64,000 bases of DNA, taken from the NCBI GenBank assembly GCA_030698225.1, contig JAUYNR010000073.1, forward strand, positions 40,022-104,021. Reading direction: 5' to 3'. The stretch's first letter is position 1, and each line of letters starts with the position of its first letter. Of the stretch, positions 20,254 through 33,170 are shown one piece after another. The position numbers were made by a program, and so were the translations under genes. Source of the DNA: Oxalobacteraceae bacterium (lineage in GTDB: Bacteria > Pseudomonadota > Gammaproteobacteria > Burkholderiales > Burkholderiaceae_D). The notes beneath the pieces are model-generated. The model saw nothing but the letters and a program-made list of their open reading frames with translations, had not been told where the DNA came from and did no database searches.

Positions 20254-20308
20254 ATTATTGAACATTACGGCGCTCGCCGGGAATCATTTCAGGCCACCAT
20301 CACCGGCA

Positions 20309-20382
20309 ATATACTGGTAAATGTATTTTTATAAAGCCATATAAAACATGCGGAAAAGTATATATTATTAGCCATACTCCAT
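20309..20382 (-). repeat. Dispersed 72-bp repeat, copy 2 (inverted)
   Basis: Read on the minus strand: GGAGTAT (20374-20380), CCGCA, AAAATACAT and CAGTAT (20311-20316). The spacing is again 64 bp. It lies between the convergent nth and rutE-like genes. Confidence 0.8.
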
Positions 20383-20458
20383 ATATTTATTCAATATAAG
20401 CGGTAAAATAAACCCGCTGCAGCCCGACTGAAGTCATCGGGCTGCATCCTGGAAACCC

Positions 20459-21052
20459 TCAAACGATTTTGCACGCTTCGTCGAATGGCAGGCGAGGTGA
20501 ACGCGGGAACAGTTTTTCCGGATCGCCATATCCCAGATTGCATACGAAGTTGACCCTGACTGTGGTTCCCGCGAAAAACGCCTGGTTGATCTTTTCCGCA
20601 TCGAAGCCGGACATCGGGCCGCAATCGAGGCCGATCGCGCGCGCTGCCATGATCATATATCCGCCTTGCAGCGAAGAATTCCGAAACGCGGTTGCATCAA
20701 TCAGCGACTGGTTGCCGACGAACCAGGACTTGGCGTCTGCATGGGGAAAAAGCACCGGCAATTTTTCATAAAATGTCATGTCCATCCCGATGATGGCAGT
20801 CACCGGAGCGGCTCCGGTTTTCTCCTGATTGCCCACCCCCATGCAAGGCAAGAGTTTTTCCTTGCTGGCCGCTGTTTTGACGAACACGATGCGTGCAGGA
20901 GAGCAGTTGGCCGAAGTCGGACCCCACTGCATCAACGCGTAAATTTGACGCAATTGCGCATCGGTGACAGATTTGTCGAGCCAGCCGTTATGGGTGCGGG
21001 CCTGGACGAAAAGAGCGTCGAGTGCAGTGGGATTCAACATTTCTAATTCCAT
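20459..21052 (-). CDS. RutE-like nitroreductase / 3-hydroxypropionate-forming reductase
   Basis: The 197-residue FMN-dependent nitroreductase-fold protein closely resembles RutE, which reduces malonic semialdehyde in pyrimidine degradation. Shared segments include [25 protein letters not shown] and [11 protein letters not shown]. There are no other rut genes nearby, so it may act instead as a general quinone or nitro reductase. It is convergent with nth. The start [11 protein letters not shown] matches family length. Confidence 0.85.
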   Translation of the reverse strand: MELEMLNPTALDALFVQARTHNGWLDKSVTDAQLRQIYALMQWGPTSANCSPARIVFVKTAASKEKLLPCMGVGNQEKTGAAPVTAIIGMDMTFYEKLPVLFPHADAKSWFVGNQSLIDATAFRNSSLQGGYMIMAARAIGLDCGPMSGFDAEKINQAFFAGTTVRVNFVCNLGYGDPEKLFPRSPRLPFDEACKIV

Positions 21053-21200
21053 TCATTTAAAGATTCAACATGAAACAACCCGGTTTGGCGCTGGAAACCG
21101 TGCCAAGCACCCGTATTTGGCGCAATTCCTTGGCGCCGCGAACGAATATGCCTGCGGCAAAGCCGCGTACAATTCACCCACTTCATTTCCATTTGATGCA

Positions 21201-21632
21201 ATGTACACACCCTCGCAACATGACGTTCGCCGTTTCTTTTGCGACACTTACCGCAAGCAGCGTGCCAACCAGATACTCACGCCACTGGAAGCAATTGCAG
21301 CCGACTGGATTAACCAGCACCCTGAATACGCGGCTGTGCTGGCGGATCTGGACGCCGCCCTGGCAGCCGATTATCCGGTGGAACAGGGGCAGAGCAATCC
21401 CTTCCTGCACTTGTCGATGCATCTGTCGATTGCCGAGCAGGTCTCGATCGACCAACCGGCAGGCATCCGCGCCGCGCATCGCACGCTGGTCCAAAAGCTG
21501 GATTCGGAACACCAGGCGCATCACCAGATGATGGAGTGCCTGGGTGAAATGCTATGGACATCGCAACGCAGCGGACTAGCGCCCGATGGTGCCGCGTACA
21601 TCGCATGCGTCAAGCGTCGGGCATCGGCGTAA
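21201..21632 (+). CDS. DUF1841-family protein
   Basis: A 143-residue soluble protein of the betaproteobacterial DUF1841 family. Characteristic segments are MYTPSQHDVRRFF at the start and NPFLHLSMHLSIAEQ in the middle, with several conserved histidines (HLSMHLS, HQAHHQMMECLGEMLW) that could bind a metal. The function is unknown. I place the start at ATG 21201 because the family begins with this motif, although the frame is open further upstream. No strong ribosome binding site was seen. It converges on the cytochrome genes. Confidence 0.82.
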   Translation: MYTPSQHDVRRFFCDTYRKQRANQILTPLEAIAADWINQHPEYAAVLADLDAALAADYPVEQGQSNPFLHLSMHLSIAEQVSIDQPAGIRAAHRTLVQKLDSEHQAHHQMMECLGEMLWTSQRSGLAPDGAAYIACVKRRASA

Positions 21633-21650
21633 TTGATCCGGTTCAGCATG

Positions 21651-21673
21651 AAAAAAGCCACGCACGCGTGGCT
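21651..21673 (-). terminator. Terminator of the cytochrome c genes
   Basis: Arms at 21656-21662 and 21667-21673 (AGCCACG) are followed on the minus strand by six Ts. It lies just past the DUF1841 stop and 44 bp past the cytochrome stop. Confidence 0.8.
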
Positions 21674-21716
21674 CTTCGGGCTTTTCAATGCGCATTGCAA
21701 AAAATCCGGCAACGCT

Positions 21717-22070
21717 TTACTTGCGCAACACCAGCGAGCCTGGCAGGCTGTGCAGATACGCTGCGATATGCTTGATGTCCTGATGCGACAAGGGTTTGAC
21801 TTGCCCGCCCATGATCGCATTGGCGCGGCCATTGGCGCCTTCGCTGCCGCGCTTGTAGCCTATCAGCGCGTACTCCAGATAGCTCTTGTGCTGTCCGGCT
21901 AATTTTGGGTAGCTCGGGTCGATCGGCGAGTTGTAGTCCGCGCCATGACAGGCCGCGCACGCGTATTTTTCGGTCAGTGCCTTGCCGGCAGCGATAGCGT
22001 CGGCCGCGAAAGCGTCGGAACCGGTCAGTGCCGCAGCGCACACTACTGCCAAAGAGAGAATGGTTTTCAT
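21717..22070 (-). CDS. Periplasmic class I cytochrome c
   Basis: The 117-residue precursor has a Sec signal peptide (MKTILSLAVVCAAALTGSDAFA) and one heme-binding motif, CAACH. A distal methionine candidate is in AIMGGQVKPLS. This is a cytochrome c553/c4-type small electron carrier. It lies 12 bp after another single-heme cytochrome, so the two are probably co-expressed and may work in sequence or as a c4-like pair. An intrinsic terminator follows. Confidence 0.93.
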   Translation of the reverse strand: MKTILSLAVVCAAALTGSDAFAADAIAAGKALTEKYACAACHGADYNSPIDPSYPKLAGQHKSYLEYALIGYKRGSEGANGRANAIMGGQVKPLSHQDIKHIAAYLHSLPGSLVLRK

Positions 22071-22082
22071 GCTGGGCTCCCG

Positions 22083-22403
22083 TTATTTCTGCTGTGCGTA
22101 GTAAGCTGCCAGGTCGGCGATGTCCTGATCCGACAAGCCGGCGGCAACACCGAGCATCGACGGGTGCTTGCGCTCGCCTTTTCGATACTGATTGAGCGCA
22201 TTTTCAAGGTATTTCTGCGACTGGCCACCAATCATCGGAACCTGATACACGTCAGGAAAAGCGGTTCTGTAACCCGGAATGCCGTGGCATCCGATGCACA
22301 TGGCATTCTTGTTTTCGGCCGCCTTCGGATTACCAACCAGATCCGCCGCTGCGACGCCGTTGGCAACACCCGCAAGCGCGAGAAGTGCAAAGAGTTTTTT
22401 CAT
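22083..22403 (-). CDS. Periplasmic class I cytochrome c
   Basis: The 106-residue precursor has a signal peptide (MKKLFALLALAGVANGVAAA) and the heme motif CIGCH. The axial methionine is probably in HPSMLGVAAGLSD. It is similar in fold to the downstream cytochrome (shared SQKYLENAL/HKSYLEYAL and YRKG/YKRG segments), which suggests a tandem duplication. It is the first gene of the two-gene unit. Confidence 0.93.
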   Translation of the reverse strand: MKKLFALLALAGVANGVAAADLVGNPKAAENKNAMCIGCHGIPGYRTAFPDVYQVPMIGGQSQKYLENALNQYRKGERKHPSMLGVAAGLSDQDIADLAAYYAQQK

Positions 22404-22469
22404 GAATAATAAGGATAGAAAGTACGCAGATCTTATTCGGACGTGCGGCAGATGATGGCTCTGCGCACA

Positions 22470-24587
22470 TTATTGTTCGCCAGTTGTTCCGCGGGTAATT
22501 ATCGCCGATTGCGACGTTTGCTGCTCGGTACTCCAGGTCGGCGATAAAAATGCCAGCGGCGCGGCGCCGAAGCGCCGCCATACCATCCGCAACACCATCC
22601 GCCGCACGCGCGCCGGGACATTGCGCGCCCGCATTGCAAGCGCGAGCGCGCAGCTAAACGCGACGCCGACATTCAGTATGCCGGTGACCACGATGCCCGC
22701 GACCGCCAGCCAGAACTGGCTCGACAGCACAACGGGCGCTCCCAGGCTGGCTGCGGCGGCGGCCAGAGTGCCGGCCGACAGAGTGACGTGCCGCACATCC
22801 AGCGGCAGCCCGAAAAACTGCGCCAGCACCGGCGTCATGCCTAGCAGTACGCCGATAGCGAGATTGCCGGCCACGCCGGCAATGTGTTTTTCAAGCCACA
22901 GCGCGAAACGGGCGGTGCGGGCAGCGCCCAAGGCATGCACCAGCCGACGCTGATAGGTCAGCGATTCGCACAATCGGCGCAATGCAAACCAATTGTCGGC
23001 GTAGCCTGCGGCCAGGCTGGCCAGCCACAGCAGGACTCCGGTCAAGGCCGCGTACAGCGCGGTCGGGCCCAGCGCGGACAGGGATTGCAGGCTGGCTTGC
23101 GCATTGTCCGGCGTTAGCATGGGAGCGCCGGAAAACAGCGCCACACCGAGCGATATCACGGTCATGGCCGGGATCACCGCGATCAGATTGCCGAAGAGGG
23201 CAACCGACTGGGAGCGCAGCAGCAAGGCAATTTCGTGCACCAGCGCACGCAAGCCATCGGCGCTGTCGAGCGATCCCATTTTGGCCGCCAGCGCCGGGGC
23301 GGTCACTGCCGGCTGCCTGGCTGCGAGAATGCCGCCGACGGCCTGGATCAGGATGAAGCCCAATGCATAATTCAGCGATGCGAACAGGCCGTCAAAAAAC
23401 CCGGCCAGGCCGATGCCGGCCAGCAAAAACTTGATGCATACGGTAAACGCGATCACCACCCCGCCGCGATAGGCGGCCTGCTGCATGATGCGGTAGGCCG
23501 CCTTATCGCGTGCGATGTATTGCTCGCCATGGTCGGCGTTGCGCTCCACCATCTTTCTGGCCAGCAATGAAAAGCTGCGCTGGAACAGGCCGGACAATGA
23601 TGATCGCTGATGATGCGCATGGATCAGATCGACCAGCAGCGCCTGCATGTGCCCGGCACCCTGCGCCGCGTCGGCGGCAGCTGAGCGCATCTCGAGCAGG
23701 CGCGACATGCGTGCCAGTTGCGCACGCATGCGCTCGACGCCGTAGACCAGTCCGAGCGAGACGCCGTATTCGTCCAGATGGGCATAGATCTTGTCGGTCT
23801 GGGCCTGGCAGACGGCGATCAGCATGCGCACGCTGCGCAATGCCGATATGTCCTGCGGGTGCGCCATCAGATAGGCTTCCAGCTCGCGCCGCAGCGCCAT
23901 GAACGGCGTGGCCGGCAGCGGCATGCGGGGCAATATCCGGTGGTGGAAGTCGGCACTGATGCCAGTGGCCACGATATCGGTCACCAAATGGGTCAATGCT
24001 TCGTCGATTTGTTGCGCATAGGTATGATTGATCCCATCGTCGCCGCACAATTTCCAGATCCGCGTCAATACCGCTGCATCGAGTCCCGCCAACCACTGTG
24101 CATCGGCAGGATCGGGGAACATGGAGGTGATCAGGTTCGACAGATCCATCCTGGCCGGCAGCGCCGGCAGCAGCTTGGAAATCAGGTGTTCATACAGTTC
24201 GCCGAAGAAAGCATGCTTGCCGGGCAGGCCGGTGGCGCAAAAAAGCTCGGGGCCGGCGGCCTCGCGCAGACTCTTTTGCAAGGTCAGGCGCACCCGCCGG
24301 CGCTCGTCGCGATGCGCATCAAGCCAGTCCAGCAGATACAGCAGGCGCTGATTTTTGACATACAGCCGGGCCGCTTCGCCCTGCAGCGTCACCGTCGACG
24401 CGTGCCGCAGCCATTCCGCGACATCCATCAGCCAGTTGGCGCGCTCTTGCCAGCACGCATCCGGATTGGCCCGATGCATCAGGGTTTCCACCCGGTGCTG
24501 GTATTGGAGCGGGTTTTGTGCCGGCTGATCGGCACCGTGGCGAAACCGGCGCCACATCACCCTGATCTTCAGTAAGGTTAGTCTCAT
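22470..24587 (-). CDS. Membrane protein annotated as Gcr-type site-specific recombinase
   Basis: The 705-residue protein resembles the family named site-specific recombinase (COG4389, related to neisserial Gcr). The N-terminal 330 residues are soluble and helical with no recognisable nuclease or integrase motif. The remainder holds several hydrophobic segments (for example LLAGIGLAGFFDGLF, LIAVIPAMTVISLGVALFSG, LYAALTGVLLWLASLAAGY), which is more like an integral membrane protein than a recombinase. No tyrosine or serine recombinase signature was seen. The functional name should be treated with caution. It is transcribed alone. Confidence 0.7.
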   Translation of the reverse strand: MRLTLLKIRVMWRRFRHGADQPAQNPLQYQHRVETLMHRANPDACWQERANWLMDVAEWLRHASTVTLQGEAARLYVKNQRLLYLLDWLDAHRDERRRVRLTLQKSLREAAGPELFCATGLPGKHAFFGELYEHLISKLLPALPARMDLSNLITSMFPDPADAQWLAGLDAAVLTRIWKLCGDDGINHTYAQQIDEALTHLVTDIVATGISADFHHRILPRMPLPATPFMALRRELEAYLMAHPQDISALRSVRMLIAVCQAQTDKIYAHLDEYGVSLGLVYGVERMRAQLARMSRLLEMRSAAADAAQGAGHMQALLVDLIHAHHQRSSLSGLFQRSFSLLARKMVERNADHGEQYIARDKAAYRIMQQAAYRGGVVIAFTVCIKFLLAGIGLAGFFDGLFASLNYALGFILIQAVGGILAARQPAVTAPALAAKMGSLDSADGLRALVHEIALLLRSQSVALFGNLIAVIPAMTVISLGVALFSGAPMLTPDNAQASLQSLSALGPTALYAALTGVLLWLASLAAGYADNWFALRRLCESLTYQRRLVHALGAARTARFALWLEKHIAGVAGNLAIGVLLGMTPVLAQFFGLPLDVRHVTLSAGTLAAAAASLGAPVVLSSQFWLAVAGIVVTGILNVGVAFSCALALAMRARNVPARVRRMVLRMVWRRFGAAPLAFLSPTWSTEQQTSQSAIITRGTTGEQ

Positions 24588-24743
24588 GTTTTTCGTTTGC
24601 TTTGACGGGTTGGTATTGCGATGAAATGCCGGTAGGAACTATTCCGAATGCCGCGCACGCTGGTGCAGTATCGTGCACTTTTACCGGTGTTTTGCGATTC
24701 TCATTTATACTGAAATTCGATCCCACTCTGACGACACAGGACT

Positions 24744-25598
24744 ATGCGACACGAAAACCGCTTTCAAGGTTCCCAAAGCTACGTTGCCACCGACGACCTG
24801 AAACTGGCCGTGAATGCGGCATTGACGCTGCAGCGCCCGCTGCTGATCAAAGGCGAGCCGGGCACCGGAAAAACCATGCTGGCGGAGGAAGTTGCCGCCG
24901 CGCTGGATATGCCGCTGATGCAGTGGCACATCAAATCGACCACCAAGGCGCAGCAGGGCTTGTATGAATACGATGCGGTGTCGCGCCTGCGCGACTCGCA
25001 ACTGGGCGACGAGCGCGTGCGCGACATCCACAACTACATCGTCAAGGGCGTGCTCTGGCAAGCGTTCACCGCCGATCGCCCGGTAGTGTTGCTGATCGAC
25101 GAGATCGACAAGGCCGACATCGAATTCCCCAACGATCTGCTGCGCGAACTCGACCGCATGGAGTTTTACGTCTACGAGACGCGCGAAATGGTGCGCGCGC
25201 TGCACCGGCCGCTGGTGATCATCACCTCGAACAACGAAAAGGAATTGCCGGATGCCTTCTTGCGCCGCTGTTTCTTCCACTACATCAAGTTCCCAGACAA
25301 AGACACGATGCAGCAGATTGTCGATGTGCACTTCCCGCTGCTCAAGAAGGATTTGCTGGCGCAAGCGCTGCAAACCTTTTACGAGGTGCGCGAGGTGCCG
25401 GGCCTGAAGAAGAAACCGTCCACTTCGGAACTGCTGGACTGGCTCAAGCTGCTGCTGGCCGAAGACATCCCGCCGCACGCGTTGCACGGCAAGGACGCAA
25501 AAACCATAGTGCCGCCGCTGCATGGCGCATTACTCAAGAACGAGCAGGACGTGCACCTGTTCGAACGCCTGGTGTTCATGTCGCGCACCAACCGATAA
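24744..25598 (+). CDS. MoxR-family AAA+ ATPase
   Basis: The 284-residue ATPase has Walker A GEPGTGKTM, Walker B VVLLIDEIDKAD and the arginine-finger segment LRRCFFHYIKFPD. MoxR/CoxD-type ATPases act as chaperones that insert cofactors or assemble complexes with a VWA-domain partner. That partner is encoded next (25759), after a 160-bp gap that contains a dispersed repeat. No cox or methanol dehydrogenase genes are nearby, so the client is unknown. An ACAGGA site precedes the ATG. Confidence 0.93.
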   Translation: MRHENRFQGSQSYVATDDLKLAVNAALTLQRPLLIKGEPGTGKTMLAEEVAAALDMPLMQWHIKSTTKAQQGLYEYDAVSRLRDSQLGDERVRDIHNYIVKGVLWQAFTADRPVVLLIDEIDKADIEFPNDLLRELDRMEFYVYETREMVRALHRPLVIITSNNEKELPDAFLRRCFFHYIKFPDKDTMQQIVDVHFPLLKKDLLAQALQTFYEVREVPGLKKKPSTSELLDWLKLLLAEDIPPHALHGKDAKTIVPPLHGALLKNEQDVHLFERLVFMSRTNR

Positions 25599-25606
25599 TA
25601 ACATAT

Positions 25607-25682
25607 AGGGAGTATGCAAATAAATAGTACAATTCCCGCATAAGTTACCTGCGGCAATTAAAAATACATATTCCAGTATATA
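25607..25682 (+). repeat. Dispersed 72-bp repeat, copy 3
   Basis: GGAGTAT at 25609-25615, CCGCA at 25636-25640, TGCGG at 25650-25654, AAAATACATA at 25661-25670 and CAGTATA at 25674-25680. It lies inside the MoxR-VWA gene pair. Confidence 0.85.
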
Positions 25683-25758
25683 TCATGCCCAGACACATGC
25701 CGATTGCGCTCAAAGGAGAACACACAATGCTGCACAAGCTCGCACACCAAGGATTATT

Positions 25759-26928
25759 GTGCTGATCGATTTTTTCTTTACGCTGAAAGACGCCAAGATC
25801 CCGGTCTCGATCAAGGAATTCCTGCTGTTGCTCGAAGCGCTGCAGAAAAGCGTGATCGGCACTTCGGTCGACGATTTCTATTATCTGGCGCGCATCATGC
25901 TGGTCAAGGATGAAGCGCATTACGACAAATTCGACCGCGCTTTCGGGCTGTACTTCAAGGGCATTCACACTATCTTCGAGAAAAACCCCGAGATTCCGCT
26001 GGATTGGCTGATGAAGCGCATCGAGCGCGAATTAAGCCCGGAGCAAAAAGCGGCGATCGAAAAGTTCGGCTATGACAAGCTGATGGATAGGCTGAAGGAA
26101 TTGCTCGACGAGCAAAAGGAGCGCCACGAAGGCGGCGGCAAATGGATCGGCACCGGCGGCACTTCGCCGTTCGGCCACAGCGGCACCAATCCGGAAGGCA
26201 TCCGCATCGGCGGTGAAGGCGGCAAGCGTTCGGCGGTCAAGGTGTGGGAAGCGCGCGCCTATCGCGACTACGATAGCGAGCGCGAACTCGGCACCCGCAA
26301 CATCAAGGTCGCGCTGCGGCGGCTGCGCAAATTCGCCCGCCAAGGCGCCGAGGAAGAACTGGCGCTGGACGCCACCATCCGCGCCACCGCCAGCAACGCC
26401 GGCTACCTCGACATCCGGATGCAGCCGGAGCGCAAGAACAATATCAAGGTGCTGATGCTGCTGGACGTCGGCGGCACCATGGACGACCATGTTGCGCGCT
26501 CCGAAGAACTGTTTTCGGCTGCCAAAACCGAATTCAAGAACATGGAATTCTTTTATTTCCACAACTGCGTCTACGATACCCTGTGGAAAAACAACCGCCG
26601 CCGCCACGCGGAGCGCTTCCCGAGCTGGGATATCCTGCGCAAATATCCGGCCGACACCAAGCTGATTTTCGTCGGCGACGCCACCATGAGCCCGTATGAA
26701 ATCCTGCAGGCGGGCGGCTCGGTCGAATACAACAACCAGGAAGCCGGCGCCGCCTGGCTGCAGCGTTTCACCCAAGCCTTCCCGAAGTTCATCTGGCTCA
26801 ATCCGGAACCGGAAGGCTTATGGCAATACCGTCAATCGGTTGCCATCATCCAGCAACTGATGAACCGCCGGATGTTTCCGCTGACGATAGACGGGCTCGA
26901 GCGCGGGATGCGCCTGTTGAGCAAGTAA
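25759..26928 (+). CDS. CoxE-like VWA-domain protein
   Basis: The 389-residue partner of the MoxR ATPase. An N-terminal helical region (residues about 1-120) is followed by a Gly-rich linker (GGGKWIGTGGTSPFGHSG) and a VWA domain. The MIDAS motif is LLDVGGTMD, in which Gly replaces the first Ser of DxSxS; this is typical of the subgroup. The start is GTG 25759 with AAGGA 6 nt upstream. Members act with MoxR ATPases in complex assembly, but the target here is unknown. Confidence 0.9.
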   Translation: MLIDFFFTLKDAKIPVSIKEFLLLLEALQKSVIGTSVDDFYYLARIMLVKDEAHYDKFDRAFGLYFKGIHTIFEKNPEIPLDWLMKRIERELSPEQKAAIEKFGYDKLMDRLKELLDEQKERHEGGGKWIGTGGTSPFGHSGTNPEGIRIGGEGGKRSAVKVWEARAYRDYDSERELGTRNIKVALRRLRKFARQGAEEELALDATIRATASNAGYLDIRMQPERKNNIKVLMLLDVGGTMDDHVARSEELFSAAKTEFKNMEFFYFHNCVYDTLWKNNRRRHAERFPSWDILRKYPADTKLIFVGDATMSPYEILQAGGSVEYNNQEAGAAWLQRFTQAFPKFIWLNPEPEGLWQYRQSVAIIQQLMNRRMFPLTIDGLERGMRLLSK

Positions 26929-26941
26929 GCGCAGCAGGTTT

Positions 26942-27814
26942 CTAAGGCAGGTATTTCTGCAGCGTCGCCAGCACCAGTTGCGCATTCACCGGTTTATTCA
27001 GGAAACCGTTGCAACCGGCCGCCTGCCCAAGCCGGCTGTCGTAGGAAAATGGTTTTCCGGCGAGCAAGATGACGACCACCCCGCTGCCATCGCGTCCGCT
27101 CCTGATCGTGCGGCACAAGCGATACGGATCCACCGCTGGCGTGGCGGTGTTGATCAGCACCACTGCAACATTGTGCAGATTGCAGTAGTCGAGCGCCGCC
27201 TGTTCGGTCGCGACCCAGGTCGCCGGTACTTTGCGCATCGCCGGCAAGCCTGCGGTAAAGTCGCGAAACAGCGGGTTCTTGTCGATTATCAGCACCCCGC
27301 CATCGCGCGGCTTGCTGCGCATGCGGATGTAATCGTTCGGATCGGTCAGATCGATATCGAGCCGGTGGCGCTGGCGGCGTTCCGGCACCGGCGGCAGCGC
27401 CGGATGCAGTCGCGCCAGTGCGGCCGCACGCTGATCGACCAACACATCGAGCACATCGAATAATTTGCGCCAGCGTATCGGCCGCGCCAGATGAGGATGC
27501 GGCAGTGCAATAGCGGGCGCGCCGATCAGCAGGGCCGGACGGATATCGCTCGGCCCCAGGCTGGATAAAATGGCCAGCGCTTTCAGATCGTCGGCATTGG
27601 CACAATACAGGTCGGGATCCTGCAAGCTGTCCTGCGCCAGGCAGCAACAGCTATATTTGCCCTCGGTACGGACCGCAAAGGTCGCTTCCAGCATGCCTGC
27701 TTCCTGGCTGGAGAAGCCGATCAGGCGGATCGCAAGCTGGGGCGGCGGAATCAATCTGGTAATCTGATTTTGCATATGTGTGTCGGATGGAAATTGTGCG
27801 TATTGCTGTTGCAT
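26942..27814 (-). CDS. Degenerate response-regulator-like protein
   Basis: The 290-residue protein ends in a receiver-like fold (GGVLIIDKNPLFRDF about residue 172, GFLNKPVNAQLV at the end with the conserved Lys). The strand-3 position that normally holds the phosphoacceptor Asp reads VVLINTATP, so Asn replaces Asp. It is therefore probably not phosphorylated in the usual way. The N-terminal 150 residues match no known domain; they contain CCCLAQD and a basic PERRQRHR stretch. The start is unsure: ATG 27814 or ATG 27775. It is convergent with the VWA gene and divergent from parE. Confidence 0.7.
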   Translation of the reverse strand: MQQQYAQFPSDTHMQNQITRLIPPPQLAIRLIGFSSQEAGMLEATFAVRTEGKYSCCCLAQDSLQDPDLYCANADDLKALAILSSLGPSDIRPALLIGAPAIALPHPHLARPIRWRKLFDVLDVLVDQRAAALARLHPALPPVPERRQRHRLDIDLTDPNDYIRMRSKPRDGGVLIIDKNPLFRDFTAGLPAMRKVPATWVATEQAALDYCNLHNVAVVLINTATPAVDPYRLCRTIRSGRDGSGVVVILLAGKPFSYDSRLGQAAGCNGFLNKPVNAQLVLATLQKYLP

Positions 27815-27982
27815 ATTGCGCGGCGGGTAAAATCAGTTGCGATCGCGCACCCTGATTTCGCTCCATCGCGGGTATAAGGTTAAGCTATCGTGCGCATCGG
27901 CATAGAATTTTTCATTAAAATGCTGCTGCACAGCATAATTTCAGAATACAACATTTAGTCTTTAAAAAGTACCTCCGACAGC

Positions 27983-29962
<1,980 letters not shown>

Positions 29963-30025
29963 CGGTCATGGCAAAAGTGCCACACCCGATTATGAAATTC
30001 GCCATGACCGTTTCCCCCACCCCAG

Positions 30026-30050
30026 CCCTCCCCCGCAAGCGGGAGAGGGG
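30026..30050. repeat. REP-like CCCTCCCCCGC palindrome
   Basis: A short palindrome of the form CCCTC-CCCCGC-AA-GCGGG-AGAGGGG in the parE-parC gap. Sequences like this are frequent dispersed palindromes in beta- and gammaproteobacterial genomes. Only one copy is visible here. Confidence 0.6.
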
Positions 30051-30094
30051 GACGAAGGCTCGCTGCGCGAGTTTTACGTTAATTTTAAAAAACC

Positions 30095-32404
<2,310 letters not shown>

Positions 32405-32423
32405 CCACGGATTGGCATTTTCA

Positions 32424-32497
32424 TAGGGGTATATCCATAATATTGCAACTATCCGCAGGTTTTTAATGCGGTTACAAATATACGGTATTGAGTATAT
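32424..32497 (+). repeat. Dispersed 72-bp repeat, copy 4
   Basis: GGGGTAT at 32426-32432, CCGCA at 32453-32457, TGCGG at 32467-32471 and GAGTATA at 32490-32496, 64 bp between outer motifs. It lies just after parC. Confidence 0.8.
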
Positions 32498-32612
32498 TTT
32501 CAGGATCGGGAGGGCGGATCAGGCGCAGCCGTAATCCGCCGCACCTTGCGCGACGCATCGATGACACTCGATAGCGTCGCGTTTTTATGTCCGATCCATT
32601 CCGGTTTTTCAC

Positions 32613-32640
32613 TTGACAATCATCCATTCAGACCTATACT
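32613..32640 (+). promoter_or_regulatory. Promoter of the ribbon-helix-helix regulator
   Basis: A consensus -35 TTGACA (32613-32618) and -10 TATACT (32635-32640) with 16 bp between them, 52 bp before the start codon. Confidence 0.75.
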
Positions 32641-32642
32641 AC

Positions 32643-32667
32643 CATCCATACAGATGGTATATGGATG
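32643..32667. promoter_or_regulatory. Candidate operator directly after the -10 box
   Basis: CATCCATA (32643-32650) is repeated as its exact complement TATGGATG (32660-32667), and a further CCATAC follows at about 32668. The overlap with the transcription start suggests binding by the regulator encoded downstream. Confidence 0.5.
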
Positions 32668-32692
32668 CCATACAGAGTCTGATGAGGTGAAT

Positions 32693-33106
32693 ATGAACGT
32701 GCATGAAATTCGGCCCAAGCTCAGCGACAGCGAGAAAATCACCATCAATCTGGGGCTCATCGATCTTGGCCAAATTGACTTGCTGGTGCAGGAGGGTTTT
32801 TATTCCAACCGTACCGACCTGATCCGCACCGCCATTCGCAATCAGCTGAGTACCCACGCCGATGTCGTCAAGCAAACGGTGGCGCGCAAGAGCCTGGTGC
32901 TCGGCTTGCAACATTATTCCCGCGCAGACCTTGAGGCGGTACAAGCCGCCGGACAGCGGCTACAAATCCAGGTGTTGGGTTTGGCCAGTATCGGCACCGA
33001 TGTGTCGCCGGAACTGGCGCTGGCGACGATCGATTCGGTGCAGGTGCTGGGCGCATTGCATGCGAGTCCGGCGGTCAAGACAGCGCTGGCCGGACGCATT
33101 CGTTAG
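32693..33106 (+). CDS. Ribbon-helix-helix (CopG-type) transcriptional regulator
   Basis: A 137-residue regulator. The RHH DNA-binding unit is EKITINLGLIDLGQIDLLV, then EGFYSNRTDLIRTAIRNQL (residues about 14-55). A C-terminal domain of about 80 residues of unknown role follows. The start is ATG 32693, fixed by GAGGTGA 4 nt upstream; the frame extends further upstream but without a site. A consensus promoter and an inverted repeat lie immediately before it, which fits autorepression. It precedes the PHB-depolymerase-like esterase by 64 bp and probably controls it. Confidence 0.85.
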   Translation: MNVHEIRPKLSDSEKITINLGLIDLGQIDLLVQEGFYSNRTDLIRTAIRNQLSTHADVVKQTVARKSLVLGLQHYSRADLEAVQAAGQRLQIQVLGLASIGTDVSPELALATIDSVQVLGALHASPAVKTALAGRIR

Positions 33107-33170
33107 TTTAAGAAAATTAATTCTTGTCCCATGGCTGCTGGGCCCGGAGACAACTGAAAGGATGAATCCA

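Noticed and set aside
22470..24587. Reading the Gcr-family gene as evidence for a mobile island
   Set aside because: No integrase motif, att-like repeats or foreign gene content around it.
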